Of a stretch of DNA of 64,000 nucleotides, positions 54,122-62,497 are shown piece by piece (within the stretch, counting starts at the first letter, position 1; the number at the start of each line of letters is the position of its first letter). The position numbers and the translations under genes are program-made. The notes under the pieces were generated by a model. The model searched no databases. It saw only the letters and a list, made by a program, of their open reading frames with translations, and was not told the DNA's origin. This DNA is from Rhodobacteraceae bacterium XHP0102 (GTDB lineage Bacteria; Pseudomonadota; Alphaproteobacteria; Rhodobacterales; Rhodobacteraceae): positions 62,001 to 126,000 of the forward strand of contig JAOWLD010000001.1 of the NCBI GenBank assembly GCA_025751475.1, written 5' to 3'.

Positions 54122-55078
54122 ATGAAAAACGAACGACCAACACCCGCCTCTCCGTTGCGCATTGGCACGCGCGGCTCACCGCTTGCTTTGGCGCAGGCGC
54201 ATGAAACCCGCGCCCGACTGTCTGCTGCGTTTGATCTGCCGCATGAAGCCTTTGAGATCGTGGTGATCAAAACCACGGGGGATAAGATTTTAGATCGCCC
54301 CCTCAAGGAGATAGGTGGCAAAGGCCTGTTTACCCGCGAGATTGAGGAAGACCTGCTTTCGGGTGCGATTGATATCGCGGTGCATTCCATGAAGGATATG
54401 CCCGTCTTGCAGCCCGCAGGTTTGTTGCTTGATTGCTACCTCCCGCGCGAGGATGTGCGCGATGCGTTTGTGTCACTTAAATATGACAGTCTTGATGCCT
54501 TGCCCGCTGGCACCAAGGTTGGCTCCTCCTCGCTGCGCCGCAGGGCGCAATTGACCGCGCGCCGCCCTGATCTGGAGGTGGTGGAGTTTCGCGGCAATGT
54601 GCAGACGCGGATGAAAAAACTGGGTGATGAGGTGGCGGCTGCAACCTTTTTGGCCATGGCGGGGCTGAACCGTTTGGCGATGGCAGATGTCGCACGCTCG
54701 GCCATTGCCACCGAAGATATGCTGCCCGCCGTGGCACAAGGTGCCATTGGGATTGAGCGGCGCGCGGATGATGCGCGCACCGCCGAGATGCTCGCGGCTA
54801 TTCATGATCATGATACGGGGATCAGGTTGGCCGCGGAGCGGGCCTTTTTGGCGGGTCTTGATGGGTCTTGCGAAACGCCGATTGCGGGTCTCGCCGAAAT
54901 TGATGGCACCACCATGCGCTTACGCGGGGAGATACTACGCCCCGATGGCAGTGAGGTTTTGACCGAGGATCGCAGCGCGCCCGTGGATCAGGCGGCAAAA
55001 CTTGGCGCGGATATGGCGCGCGATTTGCGTGCACGGGCGGGTGAGGATTTTTTTGATTGGATCACCGCCAAGGTTTGA
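54122..55078 (+). CDS. hemC: Hydroxymethylbilane synthase (porphobilinogen deaminase)
   Basis: 318 residues. The opening is RIGTRGSPLALAQAHE. Substrate-binding segments include DKILDRPLKEIGGKGLFTRE, VHSMKDMPV and GSSSLRRRAQL. The dipyrromethane cofactor Cys is Cys250 in LDGSCETPIAG. The enzyme polymerises four porphobilinogens. ATG 54122 follows AGAAGGAG. A strong terminator lies after the gene, so hemC is probably monocistronic here. Confidence 0.97.
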   Translation: MKNERPTPASPLRIGTRGSPLALAQAHETRARLSAAFDLPHEAFEIVVIKTTGDKILDRPLKEIGGKGLFTREIEEDLLSGAIDIAVHSMKDMPVLQPAGLLLDCYLPREDVRDAFVSLKYDSLDALPAGTKVGSSSLRRRAQLTARRPDLEVVEFRGNVQTRMKKLGDEVAAATFLAMAGLNRLAMADVARSAIATEDMLPAVAQGAIGIERRADDARTAEMLAAIHDHDTGIRLAAERAFLAGLDGSCETPIAGLAEIDGTTMRLRGEILRPDGSEVLTEDRSAPVDQAAKLGADMARDLRARAGEDFFDWITAKV

Positions 55079-55096
55079 GCCATCCCATCCTAAATG

Positions 55097-55126
55097 AAAA
55101 AGCCCCGCCTTCGCGGGGCTTTTTTG
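55097..55126. terminator. Bidirectional intrinsic terminator
   Basis: AGCCCCGC (55101-55108) pairs with GCGGGGCT (55113-55120) with a 4-base loop and flanking A and T runs, so the stem extends and U-tracts exist on both strands. It ends hemC and the convergent peptide-binding-protein gene. Confidence 0.9.
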
Positions 55127-55136
55127 TGTCGTATCA

Positions 55137-56609
55137 TCACTCTTGCCAAGAGACCCCTGTAAGGTCATTGGCCTGTGTCGGCGCGTTTTCCCACAAGCCT
55201 TGCAGGCGCGCATCGGCCACACCCGTTTTCGCCAATTGGAACAGGTAGCCGTTCACATAATCATCTGCGATCATGCGCTGCATTTGCATCATCACTTCGC
55301 TGCGTGCGGAAGGGTCGCTTTCCAAGGTCAGCGCATCGTTCAAGGCAACAAATTCGGGCCGGGCGTATTGGAAATAGTAATCCGCGCGCGCGTAAATGCC
55401 GATATCCATCGGTTCGGTGTGGCTGACGATGGTGAGATCAAAATCACGACCACGGAAGACCTGCTCCAGCCATTGCGCCCATTCCAAATTGGTGATTTCG
55501 GTTTCTATTCCCACCTCACGCAATTGCGCGGCGATGATCTCGCCACCACGGCGCGCATATGCGGGTGGAGGCAGCATCAGGCGCAATGTCACGCCCTCCA
55601 GCCCTGCCTCTTGCAGCAATGCACGCGCGCGATCTGGGTCGTAATTGGATTGGGCGGTCAGATCGACATAATCGGGATTATGCGGCGCAAAATGTGTGCC
55701 GATTGGCGTGCCATAACCAAACATGGCTCCGTCAATAATGTCTTGACGATTGATCGCGTGGGAAATCGCCGCGCGCAGGCGGATGTCGTCAAGCGGGCTT
55801 TGCTTGTTGTTCATCGCCAAAATGGTCTCGCCCTCGGTCGAGCCGATAATCACGTTGAAGCGTGGATCTGCCTCAAATTGCGCCAAGGTTTCGGGCGCAG
55901 GGAAGTTTGGGAATGCGTCCACATCGCCCGCCATCAAGGCGGCAAAGGCCGCATTCGGGTCTGTGATGAAACGGAAGGTTGCATTTTCAAGCGCTACAGG
56001 GTCGCCCCAATACGCGTCATTGCGGGTCAGTTCCACGCGGTCACCTTGCACCCAATCCACAAAACGGAACGGGCCTGTGCCAACGGGAGATGTGGCATTT
56101 GTTTCCGCCGTTTCTGGGGCCACGATCACGGCATCACCCCATGCCATTTTGAACAAAAACGCCCCATCGGGTGCGTTGAGGGTGACAACCACGGTGTCTG
56201 GGCTTTCGGCGGTGACGGATGCAATGCCCGCAAAAAGTGCGGCTTGCGCATTGGTGGTGCCTTCGGCGCGGGCGCGATCAAGACTAAAGACCACATCATC
56301 CGCGTTCATTTCACTGCCATCGTGGAAACGCACATCGGGTGCAAGGGTGAAGCGATAGGTCAGCCCGTCTTCTGAAATCTCCCATGACCGCGCAAGCGCA
56401 GGTTGCACGGACCCATCAGGGCCAAACCGTGTTAAGCCTTCAAAGACATTGGCGTAAACAACCTCATCAATCGCTGCTGCCGCACCTGCGGTAGGGTCAA
56501 GATTTGGTGGTTCAAGCACCATGCCAATTTTGATGTCATTGCCTTGTGCAAAGGCGCATGAGGTCGAAAGAATGAATGCCGTGGCGGTGGATTTCAGAAA
56601 CCGAACCAT
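55137..56609 (-). CDS. ABC transporter substrate-binding protein (SBP family 5), orphan
   Basis: About 490 residues. A signal peptide (MVRFLKSTATAFILSTSCAF, cleaved after AQG) is followed by an OppA/DppA-like protein: EPPNLDPTAGAAAA, YANVFEGLTRFGPDG, MNADDVVFSLDRARA and PVGTGPFRFVDW. It binds peptides or similar solutes in the periplasm. No permease or ATPase genes adjoin it, so it would serve a transporter encoded elsewhere, conceivably yejBEF, though YejA is already present. ATG 56609 follows GGGAGG; a longer upstream frame is not supported. Confidence 0.88.
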   Translation of the reverse strand: MVRFLKSTATAFILSTSCAFAQGNDIKIGMVLEPPNLDPTAGAAAAIDEVVYANVFEGLTRFGPDGSVQPALARSWEISEDGLTYRFTLAPDVRFHDGSEMNADDVVFSLDRARAEGTTNAQAALFAGIASVTAESPDTVVVTLNAPDGAFLFKMAWGDAVIVAPETAETNATSPVGTGPFRFVDWVQGDRVELTRNDAYWGDPVALENATFRFITDPNAAFAALMAGDVDAFPNFPAPETLAQFEADPRFNVIIGSTEGETILAMNNKQSPLDDIRLRAAISHAINRQDIIDGAMFGYGTPIGTHFAPHNPDYVDLTAQSNYDPDRARALLQEAGLEGVTLRLMLPPPAYARRGGEIIAAQLREVGIETEITNLEWAQWLEQVFRGRDFDLTIVSHTEPMDIGIYARADYYFQYARPEFVALNDALTLESDPSARSEVMMQMQRMIADDYVNGYLFQLAKTGVADARLQGLWENAPTQANDLTGVSWQE

Positions 56610-56757
56610 ATGGCCCTCCCGGTTGAAAATTTCTGCTATCGTAGTGTTGCAGCCGTTGGTCTGGCAAGCGTTCTGGTTGTATTGGCCCGCCAGTGACATG
56701 GCTGTTAAAGCAAAACATTTGATGCGGGGCGGCGCATACTGTCGCAGAACTGTCATT

Positions 56758-56803
56758 TCCGACTCGCTCGAATCGTCATCAACCGTTAACCGTTGGAGTC
56801 GGA
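56758..56803. repeat. Inverted repeat upstream of the orphan binding protein
   Basis: TCCGACTC (56758-56765) is repeated inverted as GAGTCGGA (56796-56803) with a 30-base centre containing the direct repeat AACCGTT-AACCGTT. It lies between the binding protein and the small gene at 56902 and may be an operator region. Confidence 0.4.
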
Positions 56804-56901
56804 TCGGCGGCCGCTGATTCTACGAAGACTTTGGACATTACGTGGGCCTTGATCCATTTGGCCTGTGGTATATGGCTGAGGCCAATTCGGGAGACGTGCA
56901 T

Positions 56902-57087
56902 ATGGTCAGTGAAACGGCACAGAAGATTCTTGCCCTATCCGCCGATGAGGTAACCAGATTCGTGAAAGAGCAGGCAAAGAGCCGCAAGCTTTCAACCATC
57001 ATGAAAGTGCTCAATGATGCCGCGCTCAAAGGCGACAAGCTGGCACAGCGCGCGATTGAGCATATGGGGTTCGTCCTGCAACCCTAA
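56902..57087 (+). CDS. Small helical protein of unknown function
   Basis: 61 residues (MVSETAQKILALSADEVTRF at the start), mostly amphipathic helix, with a basic centre (KEQAKSRKLSTIMK) and the end AIEHMGFVLQP. I do not recognise a named family. ATG 56902 follows GGGAG at 8 bp; an upstream ATG at 56842 is possible but adds an unlike N-terminus. Its stop overlaps the stop of the convergent M20 deacylase by 4 bp, which supports it as a real gene. Confidence 0.62.
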   Translation: MVSETAQKILALSADEVTRFVKEQAKSRKLSTIMKVLNDAALKGDKLAQRAIEHMGFVLQP

Positions 57088-58373
57088 AACGGTGGCAGAA
57101 GTTCAACCAAGGTCAGGGCCATCACCAAGGCGCTGTCTTGCATATCGTCTACGCCGATCCATTCATCCGGTTGGTGCGCCAACTCCAAAATACCAGGTCC
57201 GTAGGCGATACAGTTTTTCAGTTTTCCAATGCGGTCGATATGTTTCTGGTCATAGGTGCCAGGGCTGACGACAAATTCTGCTTTTCGTTCTAAAACGCGC
57301 TCAATTGCCTGACCGACTGATTGCACCAATGGGCTACGATCATCGGTCATACTGGGCTGCACTTCAAACAGGTCGGAAATCTCGTAATCAAATCCAACGC
57401 GCGTGGCTTTGATCTTGTCGAGCATCGCGGTCACTTCCGCTTTTACGTTTTGGATATCTTCCTCGATGAGAAAACGCCGATCAATCACGATGCGGCAGCG
57501 GTCCGCGACACAGGGGGCAGGAAGACCCGTGTAATCCGCGCTTTGCTCGGCTTCGCCGCCATGAATTGAGTTGATATTCAGGGTGGATTGGCGGGCCTGT
57601 GGCGGGACGACTGGCATCGCAGTATGTTTGCCCTCCAAAAGTGGCAGAAGATGCGTTTCAATTTCGGATAACACCGCCCCCATGTGGGAAATTGCACTAT
57701 CGCCTAAAAATGGCATAGAGCCATGTGCAATCCGTCCCTTGGTTTCCACCTCTGCCCACCAGACCCCACGATGGCCAAGGCAGATGCGATCTTTCTGCAG
57801 TGGTTCGGGAATAATGACGTGTTGCACGCGCGAAGGGTCAAATCGTCCCTGTTCGGCCAAATAGGCCACGCCGCCGAACCCGCCCGACTCCTCATCCGCC
57901 GTAGCGGAGATTTCAATCGCGCCCTTGAAAGTGGGATGGGTCGCAATAAAGGCCTCGGCTGCGATGATCGCCGCGGCAATGCCCCCTTTCATATCGCAGG
58001 CACCGCGCCCGTAAATCCGACCATCTTCCAACACGCCGCCAAACGGGGGTTTGGTCCAGCCATGGCCGACTTCCACCACATCATGATGGCCGTTGAAATG
58101 TACGGTGTCACCCGCCATACCACCTTCGTATCGCGCCACCATATTCCAACGTGGATGGGTGTCGCTGTCCGCAAGCGCGCCTTTGGCGCGGATCAGCTCA
58201 ACTGTGAAACCCGAAGCCTCAAGTCGTGTTTTGAGATAGTCACAAATCTCAAAATAATTCTGCCCAGGCGGATTGAGGGTGGGAATACGGATCAGGTCTT
58301 GGGTCAGGGCAATCAATGCATCACGCCGTGCGGCGATTTCCGCTTCAAGCTGAGCTTGGCTGTTGATCCCCAT
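57084..58373 (-). CDS. M20 family metallo-deacylase (ArgE/DapE type)
   Basis: 429 residues. M20 motifs are present in order: GHHDVV (about 95-100) with the metal His, GRGACDMKGG (about 122-131) with the bridging Asp, and DEESGGFGG with the catalytic Glu pair. A lid domain lies at about 190-310, and a C-terminal metal His fits ILELAHQPDEW. It removes an acyl group from an N-acyl amino acid. N-acetylornithine deacetylase or succinyl-diaminopimelate desuccinylase are the common assignments; context does not decide. It is convergent with the small helical gene. Confidence 0.87.
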   Translation of the reverse strand: MGINSQAQLEAEIAARRDALIALTQDLIRIPTLNPPGQNYFEICDYLKTRLEASGFTVELIRAKGALADSDTHPRWNMVARYEGGMAGDTVHFNGHHDVVEVGHGWTKPPFGGVLEDGRIYGRGACDMKGGIAAAIIAAEAFIATHPTFKGAIEISATADEESGGFGGVAYLAEQGRFDPSRVQHVIIPEPLQKDRICLGHRGVWWAEVETKGRIAHGSMPFLGDSAISHMGAVLSEIETHLLPLLEGKHTAMPVVPPQARQSTLNINSIHGGEAEQSADYTGLPAPCVADRCRIVIDRRFLIEEDIQNVKAEVTAMLDKIKATRVGFDYEISDLFEVQPSMTDDRSPLVQSVGQAIERVLERKAEFVVSPGTYDQKHIDRIGKLKNCIAYGPGILELAHQPDEWIGVDDMQDSALVMALTLVELLPPF

Positions 58374-58504
58374 GTCATTCCCATATGGTGCATGATTACA
58401 TATTCAGCTTGCGGCGGGAATTTAGCTATTGCAAGCCCATGCAATTTTTCAACTCCTGCTTATATTCGGCAAGAGAGGGAAAAAACGATGTGGGGGATTT
58501 GGGT

Positions 58505-58783
58505 GTGATTGTTCGTTTGGCCTTGCTGATGCTGGTTGTTCTGACGGTGGTCTTTGTCTCGCTGTATTTTTATCTGCGTGCGGGTCGGCGCGAGGCTTTA
58601 TTGGCCGAATGGATGGCGCGTGACCCTTCGGAAGCCGCCAACGAGCATCGGGATGATTGGATTAATCGGCGTCTGGACGCTGCCATGCGCCAAACGGCGT
58701 GGCGCTTGGCCATTTTGGTTTATGCTGTGCCACTTGCAGGGCTGTTTCTTTATGTCGGGTTCACCGATCCTTTCGTGCCCTAA
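58505..58783 (+). CDS. Small membrane protein of unknown function
   Basis: 92 residues from GTG 58505 (IVRLALLMLVVLTVVFVSLY), after a G-rich stretch. Two TM helices (about 3-24 and 68-87) flank a polar segment with REALLAEWMARDP. The frame extends upstream to 58385, but that part is not membrane-like. I recall similar uncharacterised proteins in Rhodobacterales but can assign no role. It is followed after 49 bp by the DUF1523 gene on the same strand, a likely pair. Confidence 0.65.
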   Translation: MIVRLALLMLVVLTVVFVSLYFYLRAGRREALLAEWMARDPSEAANEHRDDWINRRLDAAMRQTAWRLAILVYAVPLAGLFLYVGFTDPFVP

Positions 58784-58832
58784 GGTGGTATGGTATTGGA
58801 TGGCTCAGGGGCGATAAAGGGGTGAGCGACAG

Positions 58833-59435
58833 ATGCGATGGCCACGGATCACGGCACTATTGGTTTTGGGCGCGCTGATTGTCGCGTTTTTTCATTATAC
58901 CCTGCCCAAGCGGGACATTTTGCGGATCACCCAAACCGAGGTAATCCGACAGGATTTTTCTGGATTTAATCGGTTATTCTATGCCCGTGGGGACACGGGA
59001 AATGCGCAATTGGACTCGCGGGATTTGCGGTTGGTCAATACGGTCGATGCGCAGGGCCAAGTCCATGTGTTCCGCAATGAAGACACGGGGTTTGGTTGGC
59101 CACCCTATTTCAAGCTAGACAGTTCAGATGTGCAGGCCGAGGCCGCCAATTTGGTCTCGACCCAACGCGATCCGATCTGGGTCGCCGTGACCCATTACGG
59201 GTGGCGATCGCGGATTTTGACAACCTATCCCAATATTGTCGGGTTGCGGCAGGTCGATGGGCCAGAGGTGACGCTGATCCCTTGGATGCCTGTGGCGATT
59301 TTGGTGTTTATCGGGTTGTTGGCATTTGTCCTATGGCGGCTTTGGGAGCGCTTTGAGACGCGGGTGATTGACCCAATCTATGACCGCGCAGCGGTTTTAT
59401 GGTCCAAAAGTCGCAATCGTTTTCGCGGAAAATAA
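58833..59435 (+). CDS. DUF1523 family membrane protein
   Basis: 200 residues. An N-terminal TM (about 6-22) is followed by HYTLPKRDILRITQTEVIR and a periplasmic beta-rich region with DTGFGWPPYFKLDSSDVQAE, which typifies DUF1523. A second TM (about 148-170) and a basic cytoplasmic tail end it. Function is unknown. It follows another small membrane protein and precedes the LysR gene by 11 bp, so the three are probably one transcript. Confidence 0.82.
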   Translation: MRWPRITALLVLGALIVAFFHYTLPKRDILRITQTEVIRQDFSGFNRLFYARGDTGNAQLDSRDLRLVNTVDAQGQVHVFRNEDTGFGWPPYFKLDSSDVQAEAANLVSTQRDPIWVAVTHYGWRSRILTTYPNIVGLRQVDGPEVTLIPWMPVAILVFIGLLAFVLWRLWERFETRVIDPIYDRAAVLWSKSRNRFRGK

Positions 59436-59446
59436 AGGGTGTAGCT

Positions 59447-60328
59447 ATGGATGCATGGGATGAGGTGCGCACCGCCTATCATGTCGCGCGGCTTGGCACG
59501 GTTTCAGGCGCGGCGGATTATCTCTCTGTGCATCATGCAACGGTGATCCGCCACATTGATGCGCTGGAAAGCCGTCTTGGGGTGCGCCTGTTTCACCGCC
59601 ATGCGCGCGGCTACACCCCAACGGAGGCGGGCAAGGATTTGCTGGCCACGGCGGCCGAGACCGAAGCACGCTTTTCACAATTGGCCTCACGCATTTCAGG
59701 GCGCGGCGATAGTTTGACGGGGGAATTGGTTCTCACCGCTCTTGGATTTATCACACCTCTTTTGATGCCTGCTTTGGCTGAGTTGCAAGATGACCATCCT
59801 GATTTGCGCATTCGCTTGGTTACAGACGAGCGTGTTTTTCGGATGGAGCAGGGGGAGGCGCATATCGCCATTCGCGCGGGCACGGCCCCAAGCGAGCCTG
59901 ACAATGTCGTTCAGCCCTTTATGACGATCAATTCGCATCTTTGCGCCAGCCGTGCCTATGTCGAAAAGCATGGCAACTTTGATCTTGCGCAGATCGAGGC
60001 GCATCGCTTTGTTGCCACCACGCAAACCGATCCGCGCGCCCCGTTTTTGCGGTGGATGCAGGATCATGTGCCACAGGATCAGATGGTGCTACGCGCCTCT
60101 GATTATGCCACCGTTATCGAAGCCGTGCGGTCAGGCATCGGGATTGGGTTCGTGCCTGAATTTATCGCCAAGCAGGATGACAATCTTATGGATGTCATGC
60201 CACCCTTATCCGATTGGGCGGCCACGATTTGGCTTGTCACCCATGTTGACCTTCACCGCAGTCCCAAGGTGCAGCGTGTTTTGGCGCATCTCAAAGCGCG
60301 GGTGAAGGGCAGCGCCGTGACGGATTAA
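59447..60328 (+). CDS. LysR family transcriptional regulator
   Basis: 293 residues. N-terminal winged HTH (about 4-63) with AYHVARLGTVSGAADYLSVH and the recognition stretch TVIRHIDALESRLGVRLFHR. The effector domain has LTGELVLTALGFITPLLMPA and the typical two lobes. Target genes and ligand are unknown, and no metabolic gene is divergent from it. ATG 59447 (MDAWDEV) follows AAAGGG. The stop shares TTAA with the convergent ArsR stop. Confidence 0.9.
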   Translation: MDAWDEVRTAYHVARLGTVSGAADYLSVHHATVIRHIDALESRLGVRLFHRHARGYTPTEAGKDLLATAAETEARFSQLASRISGRGDSLTGELVLTALGFITPLLMPALAELQDDHPDLRIRLVTDERVFRMEQGEAHIAIRAGTAPSEPDNVVQPFMTINSHLCASRAYVEKHGNFDLAQIEAHRFVATTQTDPRAPFLRWMQDHVPQDQMVLRASDYATVIEAVRSGIGIGFVPEFIAKQDDNLMDVMPPLSDWAATIWLVTHVDLHRSPKVQRVLAHLKARVKGSAVTD

Positions 60329-60666
60329 TCCGCATCGGGGTCAGCAGCTAATTCATGGGCGAGAAAGGCCTCGAAGGCATCCAAGTTTACGGCCTCGAAT
60401 TGCCCAAAACTTTGCATCCAAACACTTGCCGCACGCAATGCGTCTGGTTCAAGCTTACACCATTTCACGCGGCCACGTTTTTCTTGTGCAATCAATCCTG
60501 CTGCAGCAAGGATGCCGAGGTGCTTGGAGATTGCAGCCAACGACATATCAAACGGTTCCGCCACATCGGTCACGGCCATGTCATCCTCCAGCAGCATCGA
60601 CAAGATCGCGCGGCGGGTCGGGTCGGCCAAAGCGGCGAATGTAAGATCGAGACTATGCGTGCCCAT
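60325..60666 (-). CDS. ArsR family winged-helix regulator
   Basis: 113 residues from ATG 60666 (MGTHSLDLTF). The wHTH has LADPTRRAILSMLLEDDMAV, VTDVAEPFDMSLAAISKHLG and the wing LIAQEKRGRVKW. No metal-binding Cys pair of the ELCVCDL type is present, so a non-metal member is likely. A perfect 7-bp inverted repeat upstream (60699-60714) looks like its own operator. An SRPBCC partner, often paired with this type, is not adjacent. ATG 60702 would lengthen the N-terminus across the operator. Confidence 0.87.
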   Translation of the reverse strand: MGTHSLDLTFAALADPTRRAILSMLLEDDMAVTDVAEPFDMSLAAISKHLGILAAAGLIAQEKRGRVKWCKLEPDALRAASVWMQSFGQFEAVNLDAFEAFLAHELAADPDAD

Positions 60667-60698
60667 ATGTCGATGTATCTGGCCTAATATGATAATCG

Positions 60699-60714
60699 TC
60701 AACCATTTGGTTGA
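60699..60714. promoter_or_regulatory. Putative ArsR-family operator
   Basis: TCAACCA-TT-TGGTTGA is a perfect 7-bp inverted repeat with a 2-bp centre, 33 bp before the ArsR ATG. Its AACCA/TGGTT core resembles operators known for ArsR-type repressors of SRPBCC-paired families. Autoregulation is inferred. Confidence 0.55.
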
Positions 60715-60838
60715 ATATGCGAAATGGGCGCATTTTTTATGCGCCGCGCTGTGCAGCGGGTCAGCCCAAACTGTCGCATCATAATTTTAATGTTTTATAA
60801 CAGAAGGTTAACGATATTGCCGCAGGTGCAAAGTTTCG

Positions 60839-60867
60839 TTGACTCTGGCAGGCGTGCTTCATAGGTT
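60839..60867 (+). promoter_or_regulatory. Candidate sigma-70 promoter of the Fo ATP synthase operon
   Basis: TTGACT (60839-60844) and TAGGTT (60862-60867) are separated by 17 bp, about 43 bp before the atpI start. The -35 matches five of six consensus positions, the -10 three. Confidence 0.5.
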
Positions 60868-60909
60868 CCGCGCAACACCCGATGGGCGTTTTCTGAAGGT
60901 GCTTCACGC

Positions 60910-61248
60910 ATGACCGAGCCATCGCCAGACCCTAATCGCCTCAAGGCATTGGAGGAAAAACTGGCGGCGCTGCGCAGGCGGGAGGAGGATCAGAAATCAC
61001 CGATGGGAGAACATTATTCCCAAGCGCAGCACGCGTGGCGGATGGTGATTGAGCTGGTCAGCGGCTTGTTGATTGGCTTCGGTATCGGTTGGGGGCTGGA
61101 TAGCCTTTTGGGAACGACCCCTTGGCTGATGGCGATTTTTACAATGCTGGGCTTTGCCGCAGGGGTCAAAACCATGATCCGATCCGCGCGCGAGCTTCAG
61201 GACAAACTCCAAGCCCGCCCGATGGCGGATGCGGATGATGACAAATAA
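60910..61248 (+). CDS. atpI: ATP synthase accessory protein AtpI
   Basis: 112 residues. A charged N-terminus with [18 protein letters not shown] precedes two TM helices (about 42-62 and 72-92) carrying [17 protein letters not shown], then a polar tail. AtpI helps assemble the c-ring and may help Mg2+ handling. It leads the Fo operon atpI-B-E-b'-b, as is usual in Rhodobacterales where F1 genes lie elsewhere. Confidence 0.9.
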   Translation: MTEPSPDPNRLKALEEKLAALRRREEDQKSPMGEHYSQAQHAWRMVIELVSGLLIGFGIGWGLDSLLGTTPWLMAIFTMLGFAAGVKTMIRSARELQDKLQARPMADADDDK

Positions 61249-61259
61249 GGGGATGCACC

Positions 61260-62114
61260 GTGGCTTCGGATGTAGCGAATTCTGACCAGAACAAGCCTGC
61301 CAGCAAGGGCAAGCCTATTGCCTTTGTTCTTTTGGCGATTGCAGCTGTGCTGTTCATCTTGGGGCTGTTGGATGATTATGAAGGCGGCTTCGCGATCCAT
61401 CCGATGGATCAGTTCATCGTGTCTCCGTTGTTTGGCGATGGCCCAGTGCATTGGTATACACCCACCAACGTCACAATGTGGATGGCCCTGTGCATCTTGT
61501 CCATTGTCGCCTTGATGGTCATGGGCACGGGCGGTCGCGCGATTGTGCCATCACGCGGTCAGTCGATCGCGGAATTGGTGTATGGTTTCGTGCGCAAAAT
61601 GGTTGAGGATGTCGCAGGCAAGGATGCTCTGCCTTTCTTCCCCTATGTCTTGGCGCTGTTCATGTTCATCTTGTTCTCGAACCTGCTTGGCCTCATTCCC
61701 ATGAGCTTTACCACGACGTCCCATATCGCGGTTACGGCCATTTTGGCGGCTGCGGTGTTCTTGACGGTGACGGTTGTGGGCTTCGTGAAAAACGGCACCG
61801 CTTTCCTTGGCCTGTTCTGGGTGACATCAGCGCCCCTCGCGCTGCGCCCCGTCTTGGCGGTGATTGAGTTGATCTCTTACTTTGTGCGCCCCGTCAGCCA
61901 TTCCATCCGTCTTGCGGGCAATCTCATGGCAGGCCATGCGGTTTTGAAAGTTTTTGCAGGCTTTGCAGGTGCGATGGGCGCTGCAGCCTTCGCCCCGATT
62001 TTTGGCGTGGTCGCGATTTACGGGCTGGAAGTGCTCGTATCCGTGATCCAAGCCTATGTGTTCACCATCCTGACCTGCGTCTATCTGAAAGACGCGCTGC
62101 ATCCGCATCACTAA
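61260..62114 (+). CDS. atpB: ATP synthase Fo subunit a
   Basis: 284 residues, starting with GTG. Five or six TM helices. The key Arg of proton transfer lies in [12 protein letters not shown] (about 217). Conserved [13 protein letters not shown] and the final helix [17 protein letters not shown] are present. It forms the half-channels beside the c-ring. It starts 11 bp after atpI. Confidence 0.96.
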   Translation: MASDVANSDQNKPASKGKPIAFVLLAIAAVLFILGLLDDYEGGFAIHPMDQFIVSPLFGDGPVHWYTPTNVTMWMALCILSIVALMVMGTGGRAIVPSRGQSIAELVYGFVRKMVEDVAGKDALPFFPYVLALFMFILFSNLLGLIPMSFTTTSHIAVTAILAAAVFLTVTVVGFVKNGTAFLGLFWVTSAPLALRPVLAVIELISYFVRPVSHSIRLAGNLMAGHAVLKVFAGFAGAMGAAAFAPIFGVVAIYGLEVLVSVIQAYVFTILTCVYLKDALHPHH

Positions 62115-62174
62115 GCGGGCGTTACGGTCACGGAACCCCTCATTCAGCCAATTCCAACGTAAGGAGAAACGCAA

Positions 62175-62411
62175 ATGGAAGGCAATATCGCAGAACTCGG
62201 TCAATTCATCGGTGCAGGTCTCGCGGGCATGGGTGCCGGCGTGGCAGCCCTCGGTGTAGGCAATGTGGCAGGCAACTTCTTGGCCGGCGCATTGCGCAAC
62301 CCCTCTGCAGCAGCAGGTCAGACTGCAACGCTCTTCATCGGTATCGCGTTCGCAGAAGCCTTGGGGATCTTTGCATTCCTCGTTGCTCTTCTGCTGATGT
62401 TCGCGGTCTAA
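62175..62411 (+). CDS. atpE: ATP synthase Fo subunit c
   Basis: 78 residues forming two TM helices. The Gly-rich first helix has [18 protein letters not shown]; the polar loop RNPSA follows. The proton-binding acid is Glu61 in [18 protein letters not shown] precedes ATG 62175. The c subunit is needed in many copies per enzyme. A very stable hairpin follows immediately (62436-62471). Confidence 0.97.
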   Translation: MEGNIAELGQFIGAGLAGMGAGVAALGVGNVAGNFLAGALRNPSAAAGQTATLFIGIAFAEALGIFAFLVALLLMFAV

Positions 62412-62435
62412 GCCTTTAGAGAACCATCCTTACGG

Positions 62436-62471
62436 CTGGGGCGCCCTGTGCCTGTGGCAGGGGCGGCCCAG
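62436..62471 (+). other. GC-rich hairpin between atpE and the b' gene
   Basis: CTGGG (62436-62440) pairs with CCCAG (62467-62471). After one mismatch, CGCCCT pairs with GGGGCG, and TGCC with GGCA around a 3-base loop. There is no T-run, so it is more likely an mRNA-stabilising or processing element, or a partial attenuator, than a terminator. Confidence 0.65.
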
Positions 62472-62497
62472 TGTATCAAAGGTTCCAGGAGGACGTG

